Below, piece by piece: positions 53,594-64,000 of a DNA stretch of 64,000 nucleotides. The translations under genes and the position numbers were made by a program. The DNA is from Ciona savignyi (Eukaryota; Chordata; Ascidiacea; Phlebobranchia; Cionidae), in assembly GCA_000149265.1 (NCBI GenBank), contig CH002093.1, positions 490,639 to 554,638 of the forward strand, written 5' to 3'. The stretch's first letter is position 1. Each line of letters starts with the position of its first letter. Below the pieces are notes generated by a model, which searched no databases, was not told where the DNA came from, and saw only the letters and a list, made by a program, of their open reading frames with translations.

Positions 53594-53602
53594 AATTTAG
53601 TC

Positions 53603-53686
53603 ACACTGCAGCATAGTAATTTTAGTCAGACTTCAGCATAGTAATTTTATCCGACACCGTATTTTTCCGTCCCGGTTTCAAAGCCA
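53603..53686 (+). repeat. LTR-like block of BEL, 3' copy, right piece
   Basis: Continues the block left at 43616: agcatagtaattttatccga, a cgta/tttttccgtcc segment and an agcca end that correspond to 37800-37852. The uninterrupted copy at 37677-37852 serves as a diverged empty site for the MULE. Confidence 0.5.
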
Positions 53687-53792
53687 GAGTTTGGTGAGTG
53701 TAATGTTTACTATTTTAAACGTTTACCCGTCAATTACTGATTTTGGTCCCTTTGTTTTTTAATTATACAGAAAACCCTATCTTCGTCCGTAT

Positions 53793-54870
53793 CATCTCCG
53801 TATCAACAACTGTACCGTATCCTTCTGTATCGTCCCCGTGTCAACCACTGTACCGTATCCTTCCGTATTGTCCCCGTATCAACCACTGTACCGTATCCTT
53901 CCGTATTGTCCCCGTATCAACCACTGTACCGTATCCTTCCGTATCGTCCACGTATCAGCAACTGTACCGTATCCTTCCGTATCGTCCACGTATCAGCAAC
54001 TGTACCGTATCCTTCCGTATCGTCCCCGTATCAGCAACTGTACCGTATCCTTCCGTATCGTCCCCGTATCAACAACTGTACCGTATCCTTCTGTATCGTC
54101 CCCGTATCAACAACTGTACCGTATCCTTCCGTATTGTCCCCGTATCAACCACAGTACCGTATCCTTCCGTATTGTCCCCGTATCAACAACTGTACCGTAT
54201 CCTTCCGTATTGTCCCCGTATCAACCACAGTACCGTATCCTTCCGTATCGTCCACGTATCAGCAACTGTACCGTATCCTTCCGTATCGTCCCCGTATCAG
54301 CAACTGTACCGTATCCTTCCGTATCGTCCCCGTATCAACAACTGTACCGTATCCTTCTGTATCGTCCCCGTATCAACCACTGTACCGTATCCTTCCGTAT
54401 CGTCCCCGTATCAACAACAACTGTACCGTATCATTCCGTATCGTCCCCGTATCAACAACTGTACCGTATCCTTCCGTATCGTCCCCGTATCAACCACTGT
54501 ACCGTAACCTTCCGTATCGTCCCCGTATCAACAACTGTACCGTATCCTTCCGTATCGTCCCCGTATCAGCAACTGTACCGTATCCTTCCGTATCGTCCCC
54601 GTATCAACAACTGTACCGTATCCTTCCGTATCGTCCCCGTATCAACCACTGTACCGTATCCTTCCGTATCGTCCCCGTATCAACCACTGTACCGTATCCT
54701 TCTGTATCGTCCCCGTATCAACAACAACTGTACCGTATCATTCCGTATCGTCCCCGTATCAACAACTGTACCGTATCCTTCCGTATCGTCCCCGTATCAA
54801 CAACTGTACCGTATCCTTCCGTATCGTCCCCGTATCAACAACTGTACCGTATCCTTCCGTATCGTGTCTG
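53793..54870 (+). repeat. 38-bp minisatellite, about 28 copies, open in three frames
   Basis: The unit reads gtatcgtccccgtatcaaca, actgtaccgtatccttcc, with cgtat recurring several times within each unit. Because 38 is not a multiple of three and the unit has no plus-strand stop in any frame, three overlapping frames of 254-372 codons run through it, all with the same Pro/Tyr/Ser-rich periodic text (TVPYPSVSSPYQ). No start context, splice site or non-repeat coding extension supports a protein. Confidence 0.95.
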
Positions 54871-55098
54871 CAACCGTTTCAACCCTGATCGCAAATTTTA
54901 ATTCGAGGACACAAACTGTTTGTTCATTTATCGATACGATTTATTTTCAAACCTAAGCAACCCGTTACTTCACCCGCGGAAATAACAATGACATTTAACC
55001 AGTCGTGATAAACAGATTTACAAATTAACATAGAAAGGCATAAAATTAAATTAGTTGCAAAGCACATATTGCGTTTATATCATTTAAAGAAATAGGTT

Positions 55099-55205
55099 AG
55101 GGCAAGATAGAATATTTATGTTTATCCCTGTGAACGGAAAACCAAGGAGGCTTAACACACAGGTAATCGTCAGATTACCTCGTGCCCACCGTCGGGTTAC
55201 GGTTA
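55099..55205 (-). mobile_element. SINE family 1, 3' fragment
   Basis: Contains ttaacacacaggtaatcgtc and the gtgcccaccgtcgggttacg blocks in the order of the family-1 3' half; more diverged than the other copies. Confidence 0.7.
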
Positions 55206-55466
55206 ATAGGCTAAATAGGCATTCCCTCAGTTTATTGCCATCAATAAAATTTAAGATGTTTGCTTATAAAAGGCCACACGTCATTTGCCGCGCACAGGGG
55301 CTATCAACAGTAACGAATCAGAAGAAATGATGCAAAAATTGCCGGCGTAGAAAGTCTCCCTTTATAATTACTGCTCTTCTAAGTAATAGGGAATATGGCT
55401 GTGAATAAATGACATAATAAGAAACCGGTATCCAACTCTATAATGTACACCTAAATAAGTGATACC

Positions 55467-55755
55467 TGCTACACTTTTATGAAGGGTTCTCGATAGCCTG
55501 TAGTCAGAAGCTTTCAACAATATCAATAGTTGTATAAAATGCTTGTATTGACGTAAGCAGTATAAAATCACAACCTATTTTAAAACACAATGCAACGGTA
55601 TATAAAATGAAATGGGCGGAAAACTCTAACAATTTTTAGCGGGTAAGATAACGATAAATGCGACAGTTAATGATTCTTAAAGAATTTATTACTAGGGCAT
55701 CATCAAGTAATCAGCGCACGCACCAAAATCACGTACTAAGATAAAACATGTAACA
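55467..55755 (-). repeat. Solo LTR related to the gypsy element inside BEL
   Basis: On the minus strand it begins TGTTACATGTTTTATCTTAG and follows the LTR at 39120-39387 through its whole length to a diverged end (ggctatcgagaacccttcat, then ...TGTAGCA). Flanks ATACC and GTACC could be a 5-bp target duplication with one change. No internal sequence is present, so recombination between two LTRs probably removed it. Confidence 0.85.
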
Positions 55756-57510
55756 GTACCTAGTTCTATTCCGATAAGTCGACACGATACCAAACGACAC
55801 AGATATTATTATTATATAGTTTTATATAAACTTTGTCAGATAACACAATGTTATACAAATAGAACGTTACGTAGGACTAGTTATCTTTACATCATGTGCT
55901 ACTCCAGTAAACAACGGACGGATTACAGATCTTCAAATGAAGTTAAAAAGTTGATTTTAACATCTTCTTTGTTATTATGGGGGGTATGCTTACTCGGATA
56001 TTCTAGAAGATATTCTTTATAAATGAAACTCGAGTAAAATTTGTAATGAAATATTGTTTTTCTAATGATTGATTTTCCAAAAGCATCCTCGTGCGAGATA
56101 AAATACAACCGCAAATTTAACAAATGCATCAAACAAATTAACAAATAAAATAAGACAATGAAAACTGTATTACTGTGTAGCAGAATCACATGACTGGTAC
56201 GTCAGACCTCATCATGCCGCCAGCAACAGGCAAAATTAATAACTTCATAAAGCATTGTTCATGCCGGGTAATTAACATTTTAAAGCGTTTGTTAAAGTTT
56301 AAATTGGTTAAAATTTTATGTGATGTTTGTCTGCATACTGAACCAAAAATCTCGAATATTTGTTTTTTGTTGACTCTTTATATTTTTGCTCGCAAGAGAC
56401 TTACACATTTCGGGTAAATTGCAATGATGTGTGTATACCAGGACATATTAGGCACCATATTGATTCAGTCTGTAAGGGATAAATATTATTATTCTTTTCG
56501 CGATACTGCGTAGGCTATTATACGATCGGCTTACTGATGTGCAAATATTACATTTTTTTAATATTATTATATTGTATTCACCGTTTGATAATTAGCCATT
56601 GGTTTAATTTTGCATAGTTCATTTTAAAAAGTGACATATATAGCTCTTTTATTCTTTCTTTATTGAGGTTTAATAGCCTGGTAAGTGCCAACGCAAAATC
56701 AAAAGGACCACCTTTAAAGCGCAAATCAAATGTATCTCAACTAATAACTGCGACTTTGGTCAAACAGGTAGGAGCAGCGAATTAACATATTGGTGTCACG
56801 AATATGCTCCTCGTGCTTTATCTGAAATGTCGACATTGTGCTGGTACGCAGCATTTAACGGAAGGAATGCGGATTCGAAACTGATTTCTAGGGAGATGGT
56901 AGTGTTCCCGTGCGAGACATCTATACATGGACCCAATAAATAAAATGTTCTACAGAAACATCTTTAATCCTTTACAACATGCTGCAATGGCTTCGGTAAC
57001 CTGTCAGTTACTCGTTTGAAAATGCCGACATAAAAGGAATGATATTGAGCTTTATATACATGTTACGGCCCCTTTGCTTATATCCGTAGAGCTTTGACCA
57101 TAGTTTAAAACACAACGCTTCTCGGTTATACAGTTTAAAGATCAAGGAATAAAATGAAAACTAAAAATGACTATGCCTTTCAATACGTGGCAATGACGTA
57201 TATCCGTGGAGATACAATAAAAAATTGGATTTCGGTCAACACTAATAATTATGAAAGAATCTGCCGGAAAAAAAAGTTGCCGATGTATGAAGGGGTATGG
57301 GCTCAAAGTAAAATTTTGGAGGGTTTTGAGGTTGGGTTGCAGACTCAAGCTTCAATTTTAAATTGTGAAGAAATCCAAGACTTCCTTTGAATTTAAGTGA
57401 CAGCTTTTTTTAAGATGTCAGTTTGTATCGGAGAGATTAGTTAAACGCTGCCTTTACCTGACAAAGTGGCTATCCGCAAGTACTGCTGTGATGTGATGCA
57501 GGATATTCCG
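55756..57510. other. Unassigned stretch
   Basis: Short frames exist (56190-56417 and 57154-57390 on the plus strand, the latter with an ATG and 78 codons), but none has family features or a supporting gene structure. Confidence 0.4.
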
Positions 57511-57692
57511 CTAGGAGGAGAGGTATATTAACGTGTTCTGGGCATCAATTGATGTGTCCAAGACGACGAGTTCAGATTTGACATTACTTTCCCGAACAAT
57601 ACTGCTGACACGACGAGGTATGCTTTCCGTTACCAATTCATTTTTCTCCATTAGGCTTCGTTGCCCCGTTGTATCGGAGGCCTCGTCTTGCA
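57511..57692 (-). other. Candidate terminal exon, strand ambiguous
   Basis: The minus strand has a good acceptor (gtggacttacag) and 60 open codons of hydrophilic text (SIVRESNVKSELVVLDTSID) ending in TAG. However, the plus strand of the same stretch is also open and ends at a perfect GTAAGT donor at 57693. One of the two is probably real; I lean to the minus strand because its residue composition is more protein-like. Confidence 0.3.
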
Positions 57693-58012
57693 CTGTAAGT
57701 CCACTTAATTAAAGTTGAAATAAACTAATACCTTGGGTTATTACTGTAACACAAACAAAACCAGGTAAGTAACTCATAAAATAAACGTTAACCGTGGCAA
57801 CTACAAAGTAATGGCAATTATAACGGTATAGAATAAATTTAACAACTGGATAATCAAACAAAACCGCCAAGCGTGAGGCAAATTATAAACGTAAAACAAA
57901 TAGATATAAATTCCTATCCATGTGTTTCATTGTTCGTTAGATGTTTGCCCGGCGACCCGACATTCACCACAGGGTAACAGCTAAACAAGGTGGTATATCG
58001 ACCACCATAGTT

Positions 58013-58480
58013 TAGTTTAGTTTATTTTTTGTTTCCACGGTGAAAACATAAATCAGGATTTAAAAAAAAAATTGAAAAACGGAAAAAAACGGCAAAACGA
58101 CAGTCGTTAGAACAGGTCTAAAAACAAGCATTATTTTAATAAAATTCGGTAAAATTAGACGTGGCCGCTAAACCCAAATAAAGAAAGAAAAAATATAATA
58201 AATAAAAAAATTAAAAAATAATTAATTGTTTTAAAAGAAAATTACACTAAGTCTCGAAGAAAAGTGTGCGGTAAAGCGACCCGTGCAATGGGGGAGTCGG
58301 CTTTAGGAGAAGGGGTGGCCTGGAAAGTGTGGGCCACAGTGGAAAAGGAAAAACCCCAAAAATGAAATTCCACTGAAAAGTTTCAAGTGCAACACTAACC
58401 AAGGCATTTAAAAGTATATTAGGTAAAAATAAAATATATAAAAAATAATTAATTACAATTAATTAGAAAAAAACATTTAT
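58013..58480 (+). repeat. Dispersed repeat, inverted copy at 21.4-21.9 kb
   Basis: Starts agtttagtttattttttgtt, has an A-rich middle with cggcaaaacgacagtcgtta, then ggaaaaaccccaaaaatgaa and attccactg blocks. The order is inverse to 21410-21880. Confidence 0.65.
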
Positions 58481-59413
58481 TTTGCAAAACAATATTGCAC
58501 TTTATAAATTACCATCAATGTAAGTTCTGTTGTTATGACAATCGGTCGTTCAAATGTGGAAGAATATTTTGTCAAACCACAAATATCTTTGTTCAAACAC
58601 AGCGATCGACATTAGTGCATTGCTTCAGTTATGAGGTCAATATTGGGCTAAACAAGAAAAAGGCAATTACGAGGTTGTTTGCGCGTTTCTGTGCTATAAA
58701 ATATAAAATCTCATTCATTCATTACCTAGGTTAGAAGTTGTGTACTGCAGCACATAAGGAAAAACATTAAGAGTTGATTAATGCTATTGACAACAAAGAT
58801 ATTTGTAACTTCATTGCAAGGTAGATCTCCTGCGGGGAAAACTATTGAATCAGCCGAGTAGCAGAAGCGACTTGTGGCAGAGGAGGCGATCTGTGGTCCT
58901 CGCTGGTGTTTCGTTTGCAAAGGTGAGACGCGTCGTATTTATGCTACACCATAGAATTGTGTACATAATTGATAACCACCTTAATGTATTGGCAGCGAGA
59001 TTGAAGTGGATCTCTATTTAAATTCTAACTAACTAACAAAGTGTATTTGTAACTAACACCACCCTAAGTTCAATTAGAGACTTATAAAATAATAACACCA
59101 TCCTAATAATCAACAATTAATGTTGATATTAACTCAATCTATCATGCAGAAACAATTTAATCAACGGTCGAAACAATCAAACACGAAGCGGCTGTGACAA
59201 GCAGGTGGTCGACGATACTTCCTGGGGTTCCTGTAAAAGGGGTACATAAGATAATATTGTCAGTATCTTATATAATTAGAAGTGGGGAACCCTCGCATGT
59301 GAGAGGCGAGTAATGCTTTAATTTTTCTTTGTAATTCCCTGTACAAAGTGTAAACATAAGGCTGGAGACAATTATATGCTTAATAATAATTATAATTAAT
59401 TCAAATATTGCAG

Positions 59414-59525
59414 TAAGCCTGAGAACCAGCTTCTGCGGAGAAAAGAATCGTCGAGAACGGACATCGGTGGAGACGAAACAAGTATCCCGTGTTCCTTGCT
59501 GGGATTTCGACAACACAGTGAAAGC
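59414..59525 (+). other. Candidate internal exon
   Basis: Acceptor attgcag, then an open frame of protein-like text (KPENQLLRRKESSRTDIGGD) to a GTGAGC donor at 59526; the frame stays open further to a TAG near 59609. A possible preceding exon ends at 58920 (gtttgcaaag then gtgaga) and would join in phase, but its acceptor is weak. Confidence 0.3.
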
Positions 59526-59924
59526 GTGAGCGTAATCTTGTTTAATAACTATTTGTTTATGTGTGGTCGTAGTAAGACGTTTGTCAGCAATTCTCATCCG
59601 ATTGTGTAGTTGTGGGTTAAAACTAGGGCTGCAATGTTACATTTAAAAATGTATCGATAATCGCTGGTCTACGTGTCTACGTATCACGATAATCGTGATA
59701 GTAAAGGTAGGTAAACATGGGGAATTCCCAATAAATAAACTAATCGTCTGTAACGGACTGAAATGCATTTCTTGGTGACAATTAACAATATATAATATAA
59801 AATCCCAATATAACGCTTGTAAATGAAATCAACCTTATTTCTAAATATTGCATTAAACATACAAATCCATGTGCAAAACCTAACCAGGCTTTATAACTAC
59901 TAGCCAGAAACGAAAAGTTTGTCA

Positions 59925-60440
59925 GAAAGGCACTGTTCGTAAATAATGCGTTTTTGGCACCCCGGCTTTATTTTTGCTTTTATCGGGGCAAGTGCATTTG
60001 GCCGCTCGTCGCTAAACGAAAAGGTCACTTTAGGCTGTCCTTTCCAGTTTGTAAAGTCGGTGGTTGTCTAAGTCTGACTCCAGTAACTTGCAGCCTAAAA
60101 TTTAGAATATAGACGGCGATGTTTTATTCTGTAAGCTGCATTGTATTATTGAGAATGCAGCGCATAGTTACGCGATTGGTGGCAATATTTTGTACGTTAC
60201 ATACACAACAATATATATCAAAGAGTTACCCCGAGGGGAGACATTTTGACGCCTATTTTAATTGCGATAATGACAGGCGTTTTAAATACAAAAGGCGGTG
60301 TACTGGTCGTAAATACGACGCAAATTACTTGTAAGTAAAAATACGTTCAAATACGTGTTCTACAAACAATATACGTAATCATTATACCCTAACAATTATA
60401 TAAGTTCCCAAAAGCATCTATTCACCACACGTTCGTAAAT
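59925..60440 (-). repeat. Dispersed repeat, inverted copy at 17.3-17.7 kb
   Basis: Blocks ggggcaagtgcatttggccg, ctgtcctttccagtttgtaa, gctgcattgt...gaatgcagc and gttctacaaacaatat occur in the reverse order and strand of 17330-17745. The outermost part, as far as about 60440, is more diverged. Confidence 0.65.
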
Positions 60441-60920
60441 TTTAATTACACAATACACCATTCTCAAGGCGGTGTTGAACTTTATATTACGTAATATAAC
60501 CTATATCATGCTATGTTTGTAAGTAAGAAAAGGTAGCTTGTATAAATTTAAATGTATAATACCTTGGCCTAATGAACTAAGTATAAATAAAAAAAATATT
60601 ATAAACATATCACCCCTAATAATACACAATAATAGGCGTAGGACTGCGGTTTATTACGATCATTACATCACAATTGCAAGTGTTACAATAGGTTTTCGAC
60701 ATAACAATGCATTTGTGAGTGAATAAACACTATTTTTGCTATACAAAAAGACGTGTTAGGTTAAGTTTCCCTGATAAAACAATGCGTGTGGTATGATATT
60801 AGCGATATTAGTATCGTAGCTGAGTCAAATCGATTATATCGCGATTATCGATATAATGTACAGCACTAATTCAAACATATGGTGGAATATTGCTCTACAA
60901 CGGGAAAAGGTGCCACCAGA

Positions 60921-60928
60921 TATATAAA
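60921..60928 (+). promoter_or_regulatory. TATA box of a putative promoter
   Basis: TATATAAA lies about 100 bases upstream of an ATG that is followed by a perfect splice donor. The predicted transcript start is near 60950. Confidence 0.35.
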
Positions 60929-61024
60929 CTTTATATATTTAGGTGCTCGTCAATACGGTACCAGCACTGATTTTGCTTTCCTGTGTCTTGCGAAGGCTTC
61001 AAGCTCAAAGTGTGAGAAGCTGAC

Positions 61025-61048
61025 ATGGAACCGGAAGAACAAGCCGCG
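61025..61048 (+). CDS. Putative first coding exon (MEPEEQAA)
   Basis: ATG at 61025 opens eight codons ending exactly at a consensus donor (GCG then GTAAGT). With the TATA box at 60921 this looks like the 5' end of a gene running to the right. The next exon is not certain: an acceptor tttatttcag at 63446 would join in phase and give 13 more codons before TGA, which is too short to judge. The protein is unidentifiable from eight residues. Confidence 0.4.
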
Positions 61049-64000
61049 GTAAGTTACTAATATACCACTATTATACCAAGTCCCACATGTTGCATATACA
61101 TTGGGTCGTCACACGCACATACAATGTACACAGTTTGAGCTAAAACTGCGAGGCATCAATTCTGAGCGTGTTTAAACTGTTTAACGACAGAACTCCGCAG
61201 CGAAATGTTTGTTTTCCGTTCATCCTGCTGTTCTCTGTTTAAAGCAATAAATGCGTTATTTAACCTGCGGAATGATATTTCGGGTAAACCATGGTAATCC
61301 TAAATATTGGAAGGAGCTGTTACATTTACGGGCCGGTGCACCTATCTTACTAAACTCAATCAATGCTTTTGTATAAACATCGGCAATTCAATGCGTTTTT
61401 ATTTTAACAAAAGGAGAATGATTTATTCACCCCGAAAGCGATTTAAAATTAGCTCTATGCTAGTTCTAGCATGTGTCATTTGTTTTCGCTGGGATTATGT
61501 TAATGCACATGTAGCATATAACGTGGATTTAGAAATATACAGCACTTTTGTTCTGTTTTTAATCTTATTTCAGACATTATATGTGACCGAGTAAATATGA
61601 TAAACACTCACTTACACTTTTTCACATTTGATTTTCTTAATTAAATAATCGTTGGAGTATATTTTATGAAGCCAGTCAGCGAAGACTGGTTGCAGCCGAA
61701 ACTTGTTGGGTTGAATATTTTCACAATGGTCACGTGATGAAAGGCGGACTGTTGTTGACTAATTAAAAATATTAAGTTTTAAACCCGCACTTATAATACA
61801 TATGTATATTGTGCAGTGACAATAGTCATTCAATATAGTTACGCAACAATGCGCATTATTGTTGCATCAAATGGGATTTAAAGTTAATAAATCATGTTTA
61901 ATTCGGTTTAAATTTATGTTTAAAGAAATTCCTTCACAAATAATATATATGCGTTTAATTAACATATATAATTTGATGGCGTCATATTCACCTTGGTTAA
62001 AGTTTCTAACAAGACTAAATTCATCAATTATCACATGTGTGGGCTCGCGCTTTTCTTTTTGGATGCGTTTGCGTTGGCTAAGCTTGCTGCCAAAAGCTGC
62101 CTCACGATATCTTGCGAGCTGCGCAGCGAAAAGTCTATAGTTCACTCTGCACAAAACCCCTACTAATTATAATGGTAGCCGCGATTTGTAAAGTATAAAT
62201 CTCAAATTCAAATACTAACTCTTGATTGAGTTTAATTGTATTCTGCGTCTCATTCAATATACCGTTATGTTCGGGAAGCAAGTTACTTAGGTAAATGCAA
62301 GTTATCTATAGTCTGCAGAAAAACGTGAACAAGTGGGGTGGGTGCTTTTTTATCTATAGGCCTATATTCGCGGCGTCCACATTCATTAAGCATTGAAAAG
62401 CACTTTTCATGCATTCCTATTTGTCTATGTATGGCAGAACCTTCGAGCGCGTATTTATTGCGTTGGGCGGCGAAAACACAGAGAGAAAAATACTTTTAAA
62501 GTGTATAAGACTAATAATAAGAGGGTGTTGTTGTTATGCTATGATGCATTTTCTATTTCCGACCTCCCACTTTAAAAAAAAAGTTGGACGCTTTCGCATG
62601 ATAGCCCGTGCTTTCGGTATGGAGAAACGCACCACGGGTATTAATTTTCCTAGTTTTTTATATGCCCATTTACAAGATAAGAATAAAAAAGTCGCTAGTC
62701 AGTGATTTACGCGTCTAAAATAAGGTTGTGTTTATATAGGCCGACCCAATCCAGAAAATATTTTATGTTCCGGCTGGGTTCTAACCGTCCGGATTGGAGC
62801 CAAAGGTCCTTATACAAAAACTGGTCTTCTAGACGTAAACCATTCAGCTTTCATTACTAGTGTAGAATAATTGGTGAAACTACTGTTATATTCCAACGGT
62901 TATGTGTGCGCGTCAAGGATATCTCATTGCGTCATTACGTAGTTGCGCTTTGATCTCCGCAGTTATGGGCCTAACGGGCAACACTAAAAGAATGGAAAGA
63001 GGAAAGGCGAAGAAATAATTCCAATCCAACCCTAAACACTAATCTAAACCCCAGAGCTAACCCCAACACCAGCCTCAATTTAAAAAATAATTCTAATACC
63101 ATAATATTTGTTTAAAAGAGTAGTCGTATGTATCTTTGTGATGACACATGCGAATGCGCTGAGCTCACAATAATAATTAAAAAGAGAATAAACTATTATT
63201 TTGTTGTCAGGTCAGCTATTAGTTCAGGACAGAAAGTTAAACTGGTTTTCTATACTTTGTAGCTCACACCTGTTTACGCAATTATAATTTTTCCATTTTA
63301 AAATCCTCTGATTTACTGTTGTTTACCACATTTTGTTTTAAGAAACGATTAACCAGATTATTGCGTCGTAATATTTTATTGACTCTTTATGCTCGGTGTG
63401 TCTCTTTAGTCGTTTTGTAATAAACCAACCTATGGTTTTATTTCAGACGGATAGGTCTTCCAGGTTAAGGGAATTCTTACAGTTCTGACACTTACTATTA
63501 TAACTAGACTTAGAAACTTTAATTCTTTAAGTTTTATTTTCTGTCTTTAACTAATAGCGGAACTTTACAATATATATTAAAAAAATAATGTTTTTTAGCG
63601 CTTTCGCACGAGTCATCGAAAAGATACACGCGCCTACTGTTTTCGACCAGGTGCAAGGAAACCCCAGGACCAAACAATCCTTTCATGCACGCTTTGCCAA
63701 AAATTATTTATTATAGTTAAAACCAGTTAGCTGTTTTAACTCTCGCGTAATCACTACAAAATATTTGAATTCCGTGTTGTTTCGCCTGGTAGATATTTAG
63801 ACGACTGCGTACATTACACAAACTAGCACAAATAGTCCTGTCTTACACGAGGCAGAAATCGTTTAACTCGCTGTAACAATGGTAGCATTATATCAACGAG
63901 CGGATTGGTATTACATTAAAAGCGCGCGTAGACCACCACAGCTGATCGCGGATTGATATAAATTTAAATAAAACCAAAATTGTTTTGTTTAGTGCAAATA
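61049..64000. other. Unassigned stretch, possible first intron
   Basis: No strong exon is seen. Frames at 61307-61594 and 61859-62154 lack splice support. Inverted degenerate GGGTTA-like text lies at 63020-63085. Nothing else assignable. Confidence 0.4.

Noticed and set aside
53743-54956. Three long plus-strand frames (254-372 codons) as proteins
   Set aside because: They are translations of a 38-bp minisatellite that happens to lack stops; no non-repeat coding text, start context or splice site supports them.

Overview
This is an AT-rich eukaryotic window with introns, GT-AG splice sites and very dense transposable elements. Single LRR-coding exons, short introns and the mix of gypsy, BEL and MULE elements suggest an invertebrate chordate, most likely a tunicate such as Ciona. 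That is inference from family knowledge and cannot be proven from the window. There is no sign of bacterial operons, CRISPR arrays, rRNA genes or an intact tRNA gene.

Layout. 1-9.2 kb: foldback-type repeats built of ~335-bp units, holding a decayed minus-strand gypsy relic (3.8-8.0 kb) and a SINE. 9.7-14.8 kb: the 3' end of a plus-strand LRR (NLR-like) gene with one dead duplicated exon and a last exon ending in a polybasic CaaX box; a ~52-bp minisatellite (15.0-16.7 kb) follows. 17-27 kb: mostly non-coding, with SINEs, a dispersed repeat, a pair of kappaB-type sites and a minus-strand membrane-protein exon with a decayed duplicate. 27.8-33.7 kb: a small membrane-protein gene whose coding exon is split by a young gypsy element with identical LTRs. 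34.6-36.4 kb: half a foldback element abutting the last exon of an EEF2KMT/FAM86-like methyltransferase. 37.6-53.7 kb: a nest of elements. A BEL/Pao relic contains an internally deleted gypsy element; the apparent BEL 3' LTR contains a MULE DNA transposon; a MULE intron contains an intact CsRn1-type gypsy element. 53.8-54.9 kb: a 38-bp minisatellite open in three frames. 55.5 kb: a solo LTR of the gypsy family found inside BEL. 57-64 kb: weak exon candidates, dispersed repeats and one TATA-plus-first-exon signal at 60.9-61.05 kb.

How the parts fit. The order of insertion can be read from target-site duplications: CAGCT around the young gypsy, GAAG around the gypsy in BEL, a 9-bp duplication around the MULE and CTAT around the CsRn1-type element. 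The two related gypsy elements (one young, one relic) each carry a primer-binding site complementary to their own LTR, with different sequences but the same geometry. This is the signature of self-primed reverse transcription and is the strongest mechanistic observation here. The CsRn1-type element instead has a tRNA-type primer site and a textbook -1 frameshift heptamer at its gag/pol overlap.
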